Origin: Sarcocystis neurona
Lineage: Eukaryota > Apicomplexa > Conoidasida > Eucoccidiorida > Sarcocystidae
NCBI GenBank assembly: GCA_000727475.1
Contig: KL647317.1
Span: 62,001 to 126,000, forward strand
Length of the DNA stretch: 64,000 bases
Reading direction: 5' to 3'
Made by a program: the position numbers and the translations under genes. Positions 26,001 through 40,500 of the stretch are shown one piece after another. The number at the start of each line of letters is the position of its first letter. The first letter of the stretch is position 1. The notes beneath the pieces are model-generated. The model did not search any database. It was not told the DNA's origin and was given only the letters and a program-made list of their open reading frames with translations.

Positions 26001-28499
26001 ACATGCGTTGGTTCCCCACCGAGAACGCTCTAAATCTTCGCTCATATCCGCATCTACGTGTGGACCTAACGACGCGTTTACGGAGATCTAAGTATATGCA
26101 TGTGCGGCGTCCATACGTTTGTACGTGTACGTATGCGTGTCAGTCGTTACAGCAACTGCGTCACGCAGCTGCACGCGGCGGCGAACTTTAATTGTAAACG
26201 CTCTTCAGCGGAGGATCCCCCACATGGAGGACGCTGTGTGTTCTATCCTTGTTTTTTCTCTGAATGACAGCCTTCGTGGAGAACGACACCCTGTCTGCAC
26301 GCTGGTGAGTCTCCGACGCCCCTGCACTGCAAACAGTATCTCTCGGGCGCACCTGGGAGGTCGTCGACTTGCGTGGGGTAGAACCATTGAACTAATGGTC
26401 AACTACATTCGACATATACATCTCACGAAGTTGTGTGTGTGGCCATTCACGCCAACGAGTAACGGGAGTGAGACGAAAATGATATTTCACCATGGCAGCA
26501 CGTACAAAAAGACGCACGTGCCGCAGGTCGTAAAAAATTTTGGACGAGACGGTTCCCCACGTGCAGTGTTTACTCCCTGATCCTGCCTCTGTTGCTCCAA
26601 AAGAGCTACGTCACAGCCCCTGAGCTACCGACAGCAGCAACAACGCCGAAGCAGGCCTACCTCTACAACCATGGCAGCAGTAGCAGTAGTGAAAACAGCG
26701 CTGCCAGCACCGGCAGACCCTGCCCGGAGGAAAATGTGGCACCACAGTAGCGTTCAGACAACGTTGGCGAGAAGAGGCGGACAGCCACTTCACTGAAGGC
26801 GCACACGCAAAGCTACTGCTTCTAATCCGGTGTGCGGGTGCATGCACATCAACGTCGCGCAGGCACACAGACCCCGAAACACTGCATATATGTCCTGAGC
26901 AATGCACGTTGATACCTCCTTTTCCGTGAATGAAGGAAGATCTAAATGTTTGCGTCTGTATGTATGAAGACTGTTTTGGCAAGTGTTTGCCGTATTTCAA
27001 AGGATCGGGGAGGGACAGACCTGCTCGCTGCTTATGTGGTAAGGACCAGAATCAAGTATTAAATGTGCGGCAGAGAAAGGCGGTGCGTCCTTCGCAGTGG
27101 CCATGGGTGTAAATCTTTCAGTGTGACTGACCTCTACCTCCTCAGGGCTGTGCGTGTACCTTTCTTTTGTGGTCAGCACACGTACACGCAGATGTGACGT
27201 CTCTCCGGTTCTTGTATTCTTCGACACATTTTGGCGGTAATGTGTGCCTGTGAGACGCCATAGCAGGTATATGTGTGACAGTTGCAAATCTCTACACAGC
27301 CGCCTCCGTTTGGGAGGTTTGTAGCTGTGGACTCGGAGCGCTCGAAGAAATTATACGATGCTTTCTCTTGTCGCCGACATTTACAGCAATTGCACTGCGT
27401 TCATAAGTAGACTTGTTGTGGTGCGTACAGGTACTCGCATGCCTGCACGTGCGGATGTGTTGACAGTATCCACGCAGGTAGCTCATCCAGGAGTATTGCA
27501 GGGCGTGGCCGTCCATTTCATCCAGATGTTGGTCTCCTTCTTCCTCTGTGACGCAGAATGTAGGGATACACACGTGCGCCACCCAATTTCACACGCATGT
27601 GTGACTGTGTATGACTGTCAATCGTGCGTCACCGCGTTTGGCCACTAGGCGAGACAACCGTAGGCTTCAAACTATTCTGCCTGCGGTCTGCAGGTTTTGT
27701 CCCGCCTGCCCGGCTACAATTGCTCAGGCTTTAGCCAGCCAGACTGCGTTGAAGGTCGACTTTTCCAGTGCCTTCATTATGAACGCCCTAGAGGAAGAGA
27801 TCAAGGTCCAGCCAACGCTTCAGGAAAAAGAGGCAAAAATTATAGCGGAAGTCACTGACATGAATCTCAACACCACTAGAGGTAATGCGAAGGGCAGACG
27901 TGCACAGGCACTACAGACTACCGCTGTCTGTCGGTGCAGCTCTGTCAATGTGAGCGAGCATGTGTACAATTTGAAATAACGAATTTCCTTTGAAATGCGA
28001 AGAACAGCACGTATCTGTAAGTGTAAGCAGAGTCGTGGTCATATTTGAGAGGTATTTGCACCGTTGTGACACGCAAATTTTTGAAACGCTGTCCTCCCAG
28101 GTAAGTCGTGTTTCAAACCCCCTTGTCCAGTTAGACGCCCACAGCGAGTGTTTAAATCCTTTGCGCACCTTCCTATTAATACGTCTGATGATACAACAGA
28201 GGCCAGAGGAAGAACGCGTCTGCGGAAACTTCGGTGCTCTTTCGTGAGGCGTGTCCACATAGAAAGGGCTGCTGACGCCGCAATTGTAAGACTACGCGGA
28301 TCTCGAACACATCGCCCAGCAGCGATGTAGTCGAACACACGCACATACGCGTATTTGTGTACAGATCGACACGTCGGTGTGCGTCCTTTCGTGTAGGCTC
28401 CACACGTACCAACGCTGACATTACTTTGTTGAACACCTGCCTAACCCTTTGTCTTCACATACTTGTATGAACATGTCCATAACGTATGCCTCTACGTAC

Positions 28500-28530
<31 letters not shown>

Positions 28531-31500
28531 GACATCTAGAAGATTTGCGTGTCCGCGCACATGTATATATGTGATTCGCTGCAAATATATATATATATAC
28601 ATGTGTATATATATATATATATGTATATGCATATCTGCAGCGTACGTGTAGTGGTACGGAAGGCAGATCATAGGTGATTTGTCTGCTTGTCGACATACCG
28701 AGTCAAACCCCAGGCCCGCTACGACAATGCTATCCCATCGGCGAAGCGCGTCCAGCTATAGTCTAAGGTTGCTGCCTCGTAAACGAAATAAAAAAATTCT
28801 GGCATCGAGGACCACTTTACCGACAGTTGCCGGTAGCGACGGTTACACAAAGACTGAGGCACGGGCATAAGTACAAGGGTACCACTGAAGCGTTTGCAGT
28901 AGTAGAAAGCGCACACGTGTTGCGGCGATGTCAAATCGTTTCCACTGACACTTCGTCCCGGTTTTCAGAATCTCTCTCCGCCACATACCTGAACATTGTG
29001 TGAGCCCAACTGTGCGTAAATGGATCCCCGACAGAGGTCACTAGCCGCGCTGAAACTGCGTCGACTTCTCGGGCTTTGGTCACCACACGATACACGTGCA
29101 CGAGTATTGTTGTCGGTATGCAGGTTACTGGACGTCAAAGTGGTGGTCTTGAGATAGCAATACCTGATGATCAAGCGTTGTGTACAGACGTGTGGAAGTC
29201 GTCACCTGAACATCAAAAGCGCCATGACGCAGCTTGTCGGTGTGTTTTATGCTCCTGGCCACGTAAAAGAGGACGGCTCTCTACGCGTTTACAAGTGTAC
29301 GTCATCAAGATACAGATGTATGTGTCCCTTCCCATATTGTGCAGTGGTACAAATGTTGTCTTGGCTGAACTTTGTGCGGTGTCCAGCCTGTCAGAAGAGC
29401 CTCTGCAAACCTGCGACTTGCTCAGTCTCGTCTGTGCTTTCTATATCCGGCGGACGGGCACTCCCTGCGCCGAAAAATGCGTTCTTTGTACTGTAAGATA
29501 AACATCTCCGCAGAACACGTCTCAGCGCCGAGTTGTGTCATTTCCTTGCTCACCTTATCCACATGTGCTTCGTCCAATGCAGCGGCGTACGAAATTCTTC
29601 AGTTGTGATCTAGTGAAACACGGAGGTCCTACAGATCATCAGTGCAGTGGAAACGGATGCTGACAAGACGTCTGAGTAGTCCTAACTGTCAGTCCGTCCG
29701 TCGTCTGTATCAGCAGCCGTCGGGAATGTGGGCAGCTAATTCAGGATGCGTGCGGACAGTAATTACCGTGCTGCACACATGTCTATGCTCCTTCGTCATC
29801 TGCTTGGCGCATCTGCACAGAGTCTCGGGACGTCAGGTTTCTTCTTTCACTGGGCGTGCCGAAGGTCACAGCGGTCGAAGGTGCCCAGGAAAGAATTGAA
29901 CATGGCACGAGCGTGACCCTCCGCGCGGAAGTCGAGCACTGCACGGTGGTGAACATCGCTCTGGGGCACACCTGGGTCATGGATGCCCCCTGGGGCGTGC
30001 CATCTATCTCAGATGCGCTTGAGGTGGACATCAATGACTGGAAGACAGGTACCGTGAGAAGTGACCCACTTTTGAAAGGACAAACGTTTGTGTTCAAACT
30101 GCGGGTTTGGTACGACGGGAAGGACACAGAGGCCGGAGAAGCACCGTTTTTGGTGGAAGTACGAAACACTGGAGAGGCTGCGCCAAACGTCGCGATTAAT
30201 CCCGTAGGTTGATTTCAAATCGTGCGTCACGCTGCCCGCAGACTTACCACTGCAGGCTTACAGTAATTCCTGCAGCAGCAGATCTGATTCTACACACATA
30301 CAGGTAAGTAAACCACCCTTTTTACAGACTACCACTCAGATGAACCGTGCGGTTATAGTCTCCTCAAACTTCGAAGACTTCACCTGGTTGCCTTCCCGAC
30401 ACGCCAAGAGAGCTAGCAGTCTTGTAGGAATGTGCTGGTAGGATTTTCACAGACGGTTGTCAAGGAGAACTCTGGCTTGTCCGTTGTAGGAGGGCCTGCT
30501 GCATAAACAAGTACGGCTGCATGTGTCTGTATGTGTAATAGTAAAGTAGAGTGCCAGTGCGTTTGCTTCGCATAGCTGCACACGCAACGCTGCCACGAAG
30601 TCAGAAGTATTTCAGTGAGTCTTAGCTACCATCCACTTCTTCTGAGTAAACACAACCTTCCCGTGAGGCCCACAGTGTTCCCATGCGTGACTTTGTGAAG
30701 TTCTGCTACCCCAGTACTTCTGTTCTTCGCATTACGCTACACGCTCACGGACACAAGATGCCGGAGTACAACAGCGCCAACTTTGTGTCCTAGAAGGCAA
30801 TAGAAGCTCGCTAGATTGCTAGTGTTTTGAAGACCGAATGGAGCGGCATGTCTCACAAGAGAAAATGCACAGACTACGGCAAGCCCAGCTCGCTGTCAGC
30901 ATTCAAACGTTATTAGGTTAAAACTGCTAGCACAACGTTGATAAGGCAGCTGTGCACTGCTCCAAATAAGCCACTTTCACATTCTTTGTAGCATAGGCCG
31001 GGTGCAGCGAAAGAGGTCTGGGACGAGACTGTGCGTAACGTAGAAAGATAGCTGTGCGACTCGGCCAATTGAACGTCTGCTAATGCACATCTCTGTACGT
31101 CAACATCACCGGTAACTGCCGAGTACAACAGAAATTCCGACGCAGGCGTCCACTTGTCCCTGTAGACGTGCTACGCGCCACACCCACATGCTGAACAAGC
31201 AGGCAGTTCACCTAACCACATTTGTCAGCCGCGCTACTACGTCGGTCTGGTGCGCACCCCTCAGTCGCAGACACATTTACACAAGGAAGCACAGGTGAAT
31301 GATTCTTGATCGGAATGACGTACGAGGCAGAACTCTGATTCCCTGGGTCTCTACGGTGCTTTGGAAGAGAGTAATACAACTTTGTTCGGGGGGCTTCGCC
31401 GCTGACGCTGGGTTTGTACCGCTGAAACCCTCGCTGGTACACACAGCGATCCACTACGTATTACATGTCGTCGCACGCGTGCACGGTGCGTTTAACACCC

Positions 31501-34500
31501 GCAGACAAGAACACTTTCAATAGGAAGATGCCTATAAAACTAGTTCGTCTGCGCGCTTCTGCGGGAAATGTAGTTTTCATCATTTTGACTGCGTAGAATT
31601 CAGACGTGCACAGGCTTCAAGTCAACACCGCATAAATTCAGACGGTATTAACCTTCAGGTTAGCAACGTTGTGAACCGTGAACATGTCTAATGGATGTGC
31701 TCAGTTGCAGGTCTGTAGGCTGTACTAGCAGCATACGTTAGACGATTCATCCTGTCGTCAGCGTGTCTACACAGCGCAGTAGACTTTCGCCCGTGACGCT
31801 AGCGCACGTATACCGTTACAAGGAAGGTTGGGCAAGCAGCGTAAGGAACTCTGCCTTTTTTCAGGGTGAGGTTCAAGAGATGGCAGCTGTCCCTGGTGCA
31901 GTGCAGCGGTGCACAGATATTTCACCTGCTGCCTTCAGGTTCCGTGGAAAACAACAATTGGAGCCTGCGAAAGCATTGCTTTTCATATTCTGGAGTTGAG
32001 TAAGTTTCCCATTGTTTTCGCTGGCTCCTCCCGCGCTAGTAGTTAGGCATTGGCGCGGCTTCACACACGTTGATGTCGAGAAAGAAATTGACGATAAAAA
32101 GCAGCTTGCCGGGAGCTCAGAGTGAAACCGCCCAGACAACTGAAGCAGTTTTGATCGACAGAGACTCATCCGAGATCAATCTCCATCAGGTTCGTGTAAG
32201 CTGCGGCGGTGTGTGTGCCCGGGCGTGCACGGGTCTGAAGTGGATGAGCAGCTACTGTGCAGTCAGCTGGACCCCGGATGCGGAGAAGTGCCGTAGTGAC
32301 GTTTCGTAGCTGCGCACCTGGAACTCTTTTACGAACGGAAAAGAAAACACATTCTTCGAAGAAACATTGATTCTCACGGACACGTATGTGGCCAACAGTC
32401 AGCCTTCCCGAGGCACTGAATGCAGAGTAGCTCCACGTCGCTCCCAGTGTTGGCGTGGCACACATGCACGCACGTTTCTCGCCTGACAGATGGATGCCTT
32501 TGAAACCTCAGCTTCTGCCCCAAAAGATTCTCCAGACACTAAGGTCTCATCAAAGGGCACCACCGTTGTAATTCACTGAGTCTGCCATACCGTGCCAAGT
32601 CGCATTCTGCTGTTGGCGCATGCACATATATGTATGTATGTATGTACGTATGTATATGCATATATATATATATATATACGTGCATACCTACACGCCACCC
32701 TGTGCACCTACACCCTGATATACCAGGATCCGCGTACACTCATACGTGCGTCGCCTATGGGGCAGAGCAAAATTCCCGAACCTCCTCTATCAGTGTAGCA
32801 CATGGCGGAGAAGCAGTCACCGTCTCAGGAAAATCGAAGCCTTTCCGAACATGCTGCTTCAAAGACTTAGGCACGCAGCGCGTCCACTGCTGTCTGAAGT
32901 CTTACGAACGCACTGCGGCATCACGTTTATGTAGTAGTGACTGCAGCCACACCAAGAGCCCACAAAGTGGACACACTCTATAAGCAACAATAACAGCCGT
33001 GTTCTCCTACACGCAGCCTTCCTTGTCGATGTTCCTCTGAACACTGACGTTGGATCCTTTGCACTCAATTACAACGGATAGGATAAGAAGGAAAATCTGA
33101 GACACCGTAGCACAGGCTGGAACAAGACGGCCGGAAAGTAGCCTGAGAACAGTACAGAAGTGCACGTGTATAATTGCGTCAGGAGAACCCCGCGTGTAGT
33201 GCAGTTATTTGTAGACCTTGTAGTTCTTACGTTCTTCATTTGTTACAGCCAGCACAGTTCTAGCCGTTGATGCCGAAACCAGTGATTCGAAAGTGCTCCT
33301 GTATGCTTGATACAAGGTCATTTCTTGTTAAAGCCATCCAACTATCACCCCCCAGAAAGTGCTTTCTTGCAGCTGGCCACTGCTGCTACGGGGATGTAGG
33401 TGAAGTAGCGGCGTCAACGTAAGAAGCCTAAAAAAGACGGTCTGATGGGGTCGAAGCCCCCAAGCAAATAATTTGCTGCGTTGTGTTCTTTATTCAGGTC
33501 CGACGACCGACCCAGGTGCCCAGGCTTGGTGGTAAGCATCAACACAAACACCGTACGCGTGCACAGCTGGGGGTCAAGTCACCTGCAGGGCTGACGCGTC
33601 AACCTATTTTCTTTCACTGTGTCCGTTCCTGTCGATGTCGTGTGAGTGACTAAAAGTAACTGACGCTGCGCTGTCTGTAGAGGCAAAGGCGCATACGTAA
33701 GAACTGCATACTGATGGGTTTGAGACGTCCGCTGTGCCGCCGTATACATAGATTTGTCAACTATCCTACTGCTCGGCCGATACAAACACGTCGATCGTAA
33801 ATTTGATGGAAGATAGCTAACAAGTCCGGCAGCACCAAGCTGAAGTGTCACGACTAGTATAACACTAGGGCACTTGTTCACTTAATGGAGCCTCACTGAG
33901 ACATGCCGTGGTACTCACGACATCCTACCCAAGGGGGAATGCAAAGTGGATGCCTCCGCACAATTTCGTGGACGCAGGCAAATAAGCGTCCTCAGCTGCT
34001 TGCCGTCTTGCGTGTGCATACAAGCAGGCCAACACAGAGGTGGTGGTGACATTAACGCGCACGTGTGGTAGCGTGGGTAACTACGTATTCATGATTATAG
34101 CACTAAGTATGCTATTCGTACTGCTGGACGTCTGCAATCACACATACGCATGAGCAAAACATGTGTTTCTGGATGTCCGGCCCGTACGACCAAAGCAGAG
34201 CAACATTACTAATAACGTCCGCGACGTGTGTTTCAGTCGATCTAGCCCAGTCCGGAAGAACAAAATCTTTGGAAGAACACTTAAATCGCAGTGTCTCGGT
34301 AGAAGTTGTCTCTTAGGTCAGAAGTGGCTTCGCTGGAGCCGAAGCACGTCTTTTTGTGAACGTCGTTTGTTCGCCTCTAGGGATCACACTCCTATGCATT
34401 CAGTCGCAGCGCAGTTGGGTCCGCGTATAGAGAGTTACATGTATAAACATATGTATATAAAGGTGAATGTATGTATGTATGTATATATATATAACGTGTT

Positions 34501-37500
34501 TTGAAAAGGGGGCGCGTGTATATATACATGTATGTACTTGTATGTATAACGTCAAGGGTTTGCGTATCCCTGGATGAATGTGACGCACTGAGACTCACAC
34601 AATCTGAATACATGCGTCCGGACGCCTTCTATTTTGCTCGTGGCCGATATACATCAGCCTGTCGCTCTCACTCCTGGTCTACACCAGAATAAATGCGGCT
34701 TTGTTCACCCGCATCCTCTGCCATTGGGGTCCGTCCTCTGGATATGTTCGTGGGTTGCTTGTGTGGATTTTGAGGCTTAAATGCTGCACCTCACTTGAAA
34801 GCTCCGTTTCTCAAGAGTACGTCGGTGTTTGTGCACCTCCAGCCCGTGTAGACTTCTGCGTCAAAATGCCGCCATTTGCACATCACCTGGACAGTCGGAG
34901 AGGTACACACCACACGGACTTTAGTGCAGGTGTGGCTCGTGCACTACGGTGGTAGATGCTGAGCACAGCATTGGTACGTCCTGCCGGCCTCGTTGCGCCT
35001 GTGCGCAGGGTTTGCCACGCCGGCTTCTGTCCCCAGATATTCCGGGAGGAAGCGGAACGTAGCAAGAACCAAGTTCTGAACGTGTCACAAGAGCTCTCTT
35101 ACAAAATGGCACATGAATACAGGACGCAGAATCCGTCATCAACTGACTCCGTATTCCCCGTACACCTGCGACTCGTGCTAGTCAACTCTCAACACGTCGG
35201 AAACCTAGGTAAGATCATTTGCAACCTGTACAGGGAGCACGTTAAAGAAGAGTAACGATATGTAGCGATTACGGTGGTGAAAGAGCAACTTGATTAGTCA
35301 CGCAGACGGATCGGTTATTTGCCCTATCGCTCTCTGTACTGACGCCCGCTATCTTTACGCCTGTGGCAGCAGAGGCGGAGTCCTAATTGCGCTCATGCCT
35401 CTTGTAGGGTTAGCTGTCGTCTCCTCCCGCCTTTTCCCCTGCCAGCAGACGATGCTGAAGTATATCCTTGCCTGGTAAGTCTACAAGGCTGCGGATGTAT
35501 ATTCGCTCACGAGTTTCGACGGCGGCTTCTATGAAGTTCACGTCATGCGCGCCAGTTAGGATCAACTCGAGCTTCCCTCTCGTGCACATTTCCCCCGCCC
35601 CCTGCATTTCTGGGGTCTGGGCGTGTACTGCACATCTGCCTAGTGCAGGAATGCATTACTATACCCCAAAGTACGCATACGAACGTGTGGATGGATGAAT
35701 TCGTTTGTGAAGATGACGAAACGTGATACAGCGTGAGCGTGGACGGCGCTGCACAAGTTGCTGGAGTTTCGTTATATCTTCAGTTTTGAATGCTCGGCTG
35801 CGGTACAAACGGCAGCACAGGTGAAAGCATGCACTTCTAAAGCATCTGAAGTATAATATAAATATAGACGTATGTGCGTACACACCTGTATACGTGTGTA
35901 GCACGTATTGGTGTCCTCAGTGGGAATTAATGCTGGTCGCAGCCACAAACAGATACACACGTACGTCTGCCACAAACACATACACACGTACGCTGTGTGT
36001 ACGGTGAACTCTGCTGACGTCAGCGTGCCGTTCTGCATTGGGCTGCCCGGTGGTCGTGGGACCCCGTGCTGCCAGTGATTCGTGCCAGATCAAAACTGAC
36101 AGTGTGAACCGGGAAAGATGCTAGCGGTGTCATTCCTATGTGTAATCGCTGGATATCTGCTTTGCAGACAAAGGCTTCAGGATAAGAAGACTGAAAAATA
36201 CAGTCCACCGTTTATCGACTTTGCCTTGGGAGTGTACAAATTCTGTGGTATCGGTAGAATTGTTTTCTTGGAGCACACAGAGCAAGGCCGCCCTACGGTC
36301 CTTGTGTCTCGTTCTTCATTTTGCTGTCTCTTTTCTTTTTCTCAGCCGACTTCAACTTCAACATTGAGCGTCTGCCGGCGACGCCGGGGCTTACGGCACT
36401 TCCCCCTTTATCGTACAGCATCTACAGGGCTGACTCCGTTCGAATGCGGGTTCAGGACGTCCACTGCACGGCTGCAAACGACTTCATGCTGGACTGGGAG
36501 GTTTCGAGCGATTTCGATACACGACCGGCAGCCGACATCCTCAAAATATCATCTCAAGGTGTTGTCGCCGATATTGACGCCGACACACTGATAGAAGGGG
36601 CGCACTACACTGTCAAGCCTTCAGCATATTACGCCCACGACCCAACCAGGGTCTCCTCAGTAGTCTTCGACATCACCGTGTCCGCGGGACAACGCCCCCC
36701 TCCCGCCCCCACAGCCGTAATCGAAGTAGGTAGCCGGAACAATGAAGAAAGACAGTTGCCAGAAAAACGCAGCAAGGACACAGAACAAAAGACGCAAAGC
36801 AGGATATGAATGCCCGAGCCAGCACGCATGCGAACAACAGGACCACCACCTCAAGTTTTAGGGAGCGCAGGTCGGACCCGCACTCCCTGCGGGCCTGCAT
36901 TTATGCCTGCTGCGTAGAATTTCCATCAAGCTACACGAACATAGGTCTACAGCCTACTTAGACAGGGAAGGAGTTACAAGGAGCCGTAACCAAGGCGTCT
37001 AGTGACCGATGGCGTAGAGTGGAGGGTGGATAACGCACGTACAGAGGTCTTCCCTGGTCTGCATGTACAAGCAGAAGCAGAATACGATACTGAAGTGCGC
37101 AGACGCGTGCAACTATCGATAGACAAACAGAGGAATGTGTTGCCAGAGAGGCAATTAATTGACAATTTTATATTTGCCCGCTATTTTCAGCTGTGTGCGT
37201 ATACGCATGTGCACCCGAACGCGAATATAAAGGTCTGGTGCAAACCCGCCTACTTGAAAATAGTCGTAGTACAAGGAAGGTCGCTCCCGGTGCACCAGGC
37301 AGAAGACAAATAAGAGTTTCTACCATCGGAGGTGCACGCGTGTCAAAATAGTACTTTGCGCAGTGACGGGCGTGCATGTCTTACAAATTTGTTTTTGCGG
37401 CCTAGCGCGCGCGCTGGTGTCCGCGTCAATCAGCCCAGAATTACAGGTGTGACCAGCAACGTTCAGGCGATTGCTTTACTGGACTCTTACTATTTCTACC

Positions 37501-40500
37501 TCTTGTGCGATCTGCTTGTATATGAATTCCCATATTATCGTAGGGTCCAACAGGCGTTCAGGGCGCATGTGACTCATTTGAACTGAGTGGGAAAAAGTCA
37601 ACTGGTAAGGAAGTTCTTCCCACAGTTGTCGTTTCACCCTTCGGAAGTTTCAGACACCATTAATTTTGAAGGCGAATTCGGTCTTCCTCGCTGAGTGACA
37701 GCATACAAAAGCTCCATATGCTGCAACCCTACACCGTCTGTACACGTCTGTTTTCAATCTCATGAAAACGTTTACGGGCACATGTGTATGGACACACTCG
37801 TGGACATACGCATCTGTAGACGACTATACATTGGGCGACTCGTCTGCGAATTCGAAGAAAAGGTAGCTGGATCCGTATGCACGCAGCAGATACACGTACG
37901 TAGGTGGCCGTGCTTATGGTGTCGCATTATCCAGACGACCCACCTGAGCAGTGGGGAGGACGCAAAGATACTTTATGCATGTACTAATTGTAGACGCCTA
38001 AAAAAACTTCTACCACCGTCGTCTATAAATTCACAGTGAAACTACTCTTGGCGATAACGGGGTGGGCCTGAAGACGTACAGAGATGCATAAGTGTTTGTC
38101 TGTCTGAGGTTCGCATGGGAGCACATTCACAATGTCAACTTCTTGAAGCGCTGCTACTACACCAGCGTGCACCCGACTCGTAACTGACTTCCTGAAGGAA
38201 AAGGGAAATCAGCATCTTGGCTTCCGCGGCGAATGCGCCAAGTATATTTTGGCGCGTGTACGAGGTTAAATGATTTGCAAAACGTCTAAAACGTCAATAG
38301 AAGATGAGTTGCGACGAAGGCACTTGGCTCCAGTTGGAAAGGACGTACAGCTGCGGCGTGTGTGTTTTTGATTTTGCAGCTCACACTGTCGACCAAGTTC
38401 TCATCGGCTCATGGTACGTGAAGGCATCTGCCTCGTGGCACGAAGCGAGAGGCTTCCACAGTGAGACTCGTCGCGCGTGGAAGGATAAAAGGACTGAGTT
38501 TTGTGTCCCTGTCGGCGTCCTCCACACTTGACACAGGCCGCGACACGCTGCAATAGAGAGTGCAACGACGTTGCGCTCGGCGCAAACAATAAAATTAGCC
38601 TTGGGCGTGCGAGTGCTATCGTCCAAAAAGACGACTTGAGTTTACTCGTCTGCGCGTACAACTAAATAGACGTCGTCCGGTACTAGCGGGACAACTGCAG
38701 TCGTACTTCTGTCAGCGGGCGACCGAAGAAAGAGAGAACTTCTCTCAAGAAGCTGCATAGCCAGTTGACGGAGACAAGAAGTAGCCGATCAGAATCTGTT
38801 AGGCTTTCCTTTGTTCAGGCAGACGACAATAGAAAAGATGGATCCGGGTTTAAGAAAACAAACCTAATTCAATTATTGCTGTTCTTCCACCGCTGAAGTG
38901 TATTAGTTGGTTACCGTATGTTGTAAAGTTTGAGCTCAGAACAGTTTGTGTGGATAGAGATCGGCACCGTGGTTGCTGCAGGACAACATAATTGTGAAGG
39001 GCAGCACTGATGTCCTTATGAACGGGCGTAGCTTCAGGAAGCTTAGAAACAAGACCGATTTTCTAAAAAGACAGTGATCCTCGAGAAACAACACGGCAAC
39101 TTGGGGCACGCTTAGAATGAGTACGCTGGATACTTCCTTGCATTTGGCACTCGTTTGATTAAAGAACCATGCATTCGTGCACATATAAACGATCCTCGCA
39201 ATCTACCCACACCTGAACGTCTCTGTGTCTGCGTGTCTATATGGGAACGTGGTTGCAAAAGTAAGAAATCCACGCGACCTAGGCCAGTGCGAACCTATCT
39301 GTGTCTGTGTGTGTGTGCGCACACGGGTGCCACATACGTGGATATCTACACGCTTAGGACAGTCCTGTGAGTGCAGATCAATAGCATAATGAATGGGGAA
39401 TTGCATTTTTTGGCGTGCGCATTTGCGACGCTGGGGCCTCTTTGTATACGTGTGGAGAAGAGATTACAGGTAGACGAAGCAGCAACAGAAGCACCTACAA
39501 GCGAGTGTGGCTTGCCGGAGGTTAGTCGTGTACTCAGCAGGAGAGGCAGAGTTATTCAAGACATAATTACGTAGCACTGGTTTAGCATTTATTCGCACTA
39601 CGTCATCGTGAGAGACACTTGCAGCTCAAGCCGCGCACACTGCGCGAGAGGCCAGCCGATCGCGCATGTAAGTCTACTGGGAAGAGCCGAAACTCAAGTT
39701 CTGTCTTAAGGAAGCGAGTAGTTCAGAAAACCTCACCTGGTGTATATCAATGCGCAAGAAGAAGCGCATTTTCACGGAGGCACGCGGTTTCTCAAAAGCG
39801 GCTGGCCCTTCTGTATATGCCTTCCTCTCTTTAGTCATACGCGTATATTTACAGAGCCATGTGTACGCCTAGAAAATATAAATTGCTGCCGCAGCACGTG
39901 TGGACGACCAGTCCGTAGGGCCGCTCACACGTCCGTCTGTGCAACTCCTTGTTCGCAAGGGCTTCGAATCACGACAAACCTGAGCGGTGAGGTCACACAC
40001 ATCACGTCTTCCAGGAGAACGACTACATGTTAACATCACCTATATATATGTATACATATATATATATATACACCTATATCCGGTAGAATTGAAGATATGT
40101 CTACGCAGGGTTTTCAAGGACATCGACTACAGATATATAGGCGCACGCACTCCTAGCTGCACTGGGAGGCTCACATGTCCCACCAATCAGAAAAACCTTG
40201 GAGCGACTTTCCTTTGCAGGGAATGTCTAGGGCTGTGCCCTAGTGCGTTTGTAAATGCTCTACATGGAGTGAAGAGCCTAACCGTTGTCATCGACTCATC
40301 GGCTGTGTACGAGGGCATGAGGGAGCATAGCACGAGAAATCCTCTGGCGACCACTTTCAACTTGGACTTCCAGCTCACTGTTAGGGACTCTTACGGCAAC
40401 ACTGCTCAAGGTCCGTCGGAGTAGATTTTTTTACGCGTTTACACGTAGATGATCTTCGGGGTCTCCCCGTAGGCCTGCGTGTTCTCGTGTGCGTACGCCT

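Noticed and set aside
28421..28700. Tyr/Ile-rich ORFs on both strands
   Set aside because: They are translations of the AT microsatellites.
32209..32309. Read-through of the unit 4 first exon to TAG at 32307, including a YCAVSW motif
   Set aside because: It resembles the domain's Trp strand. But the separate 34-nt exon at 33498 has the exact length, phase and split Trp of the other units, so the read-through is less likely.
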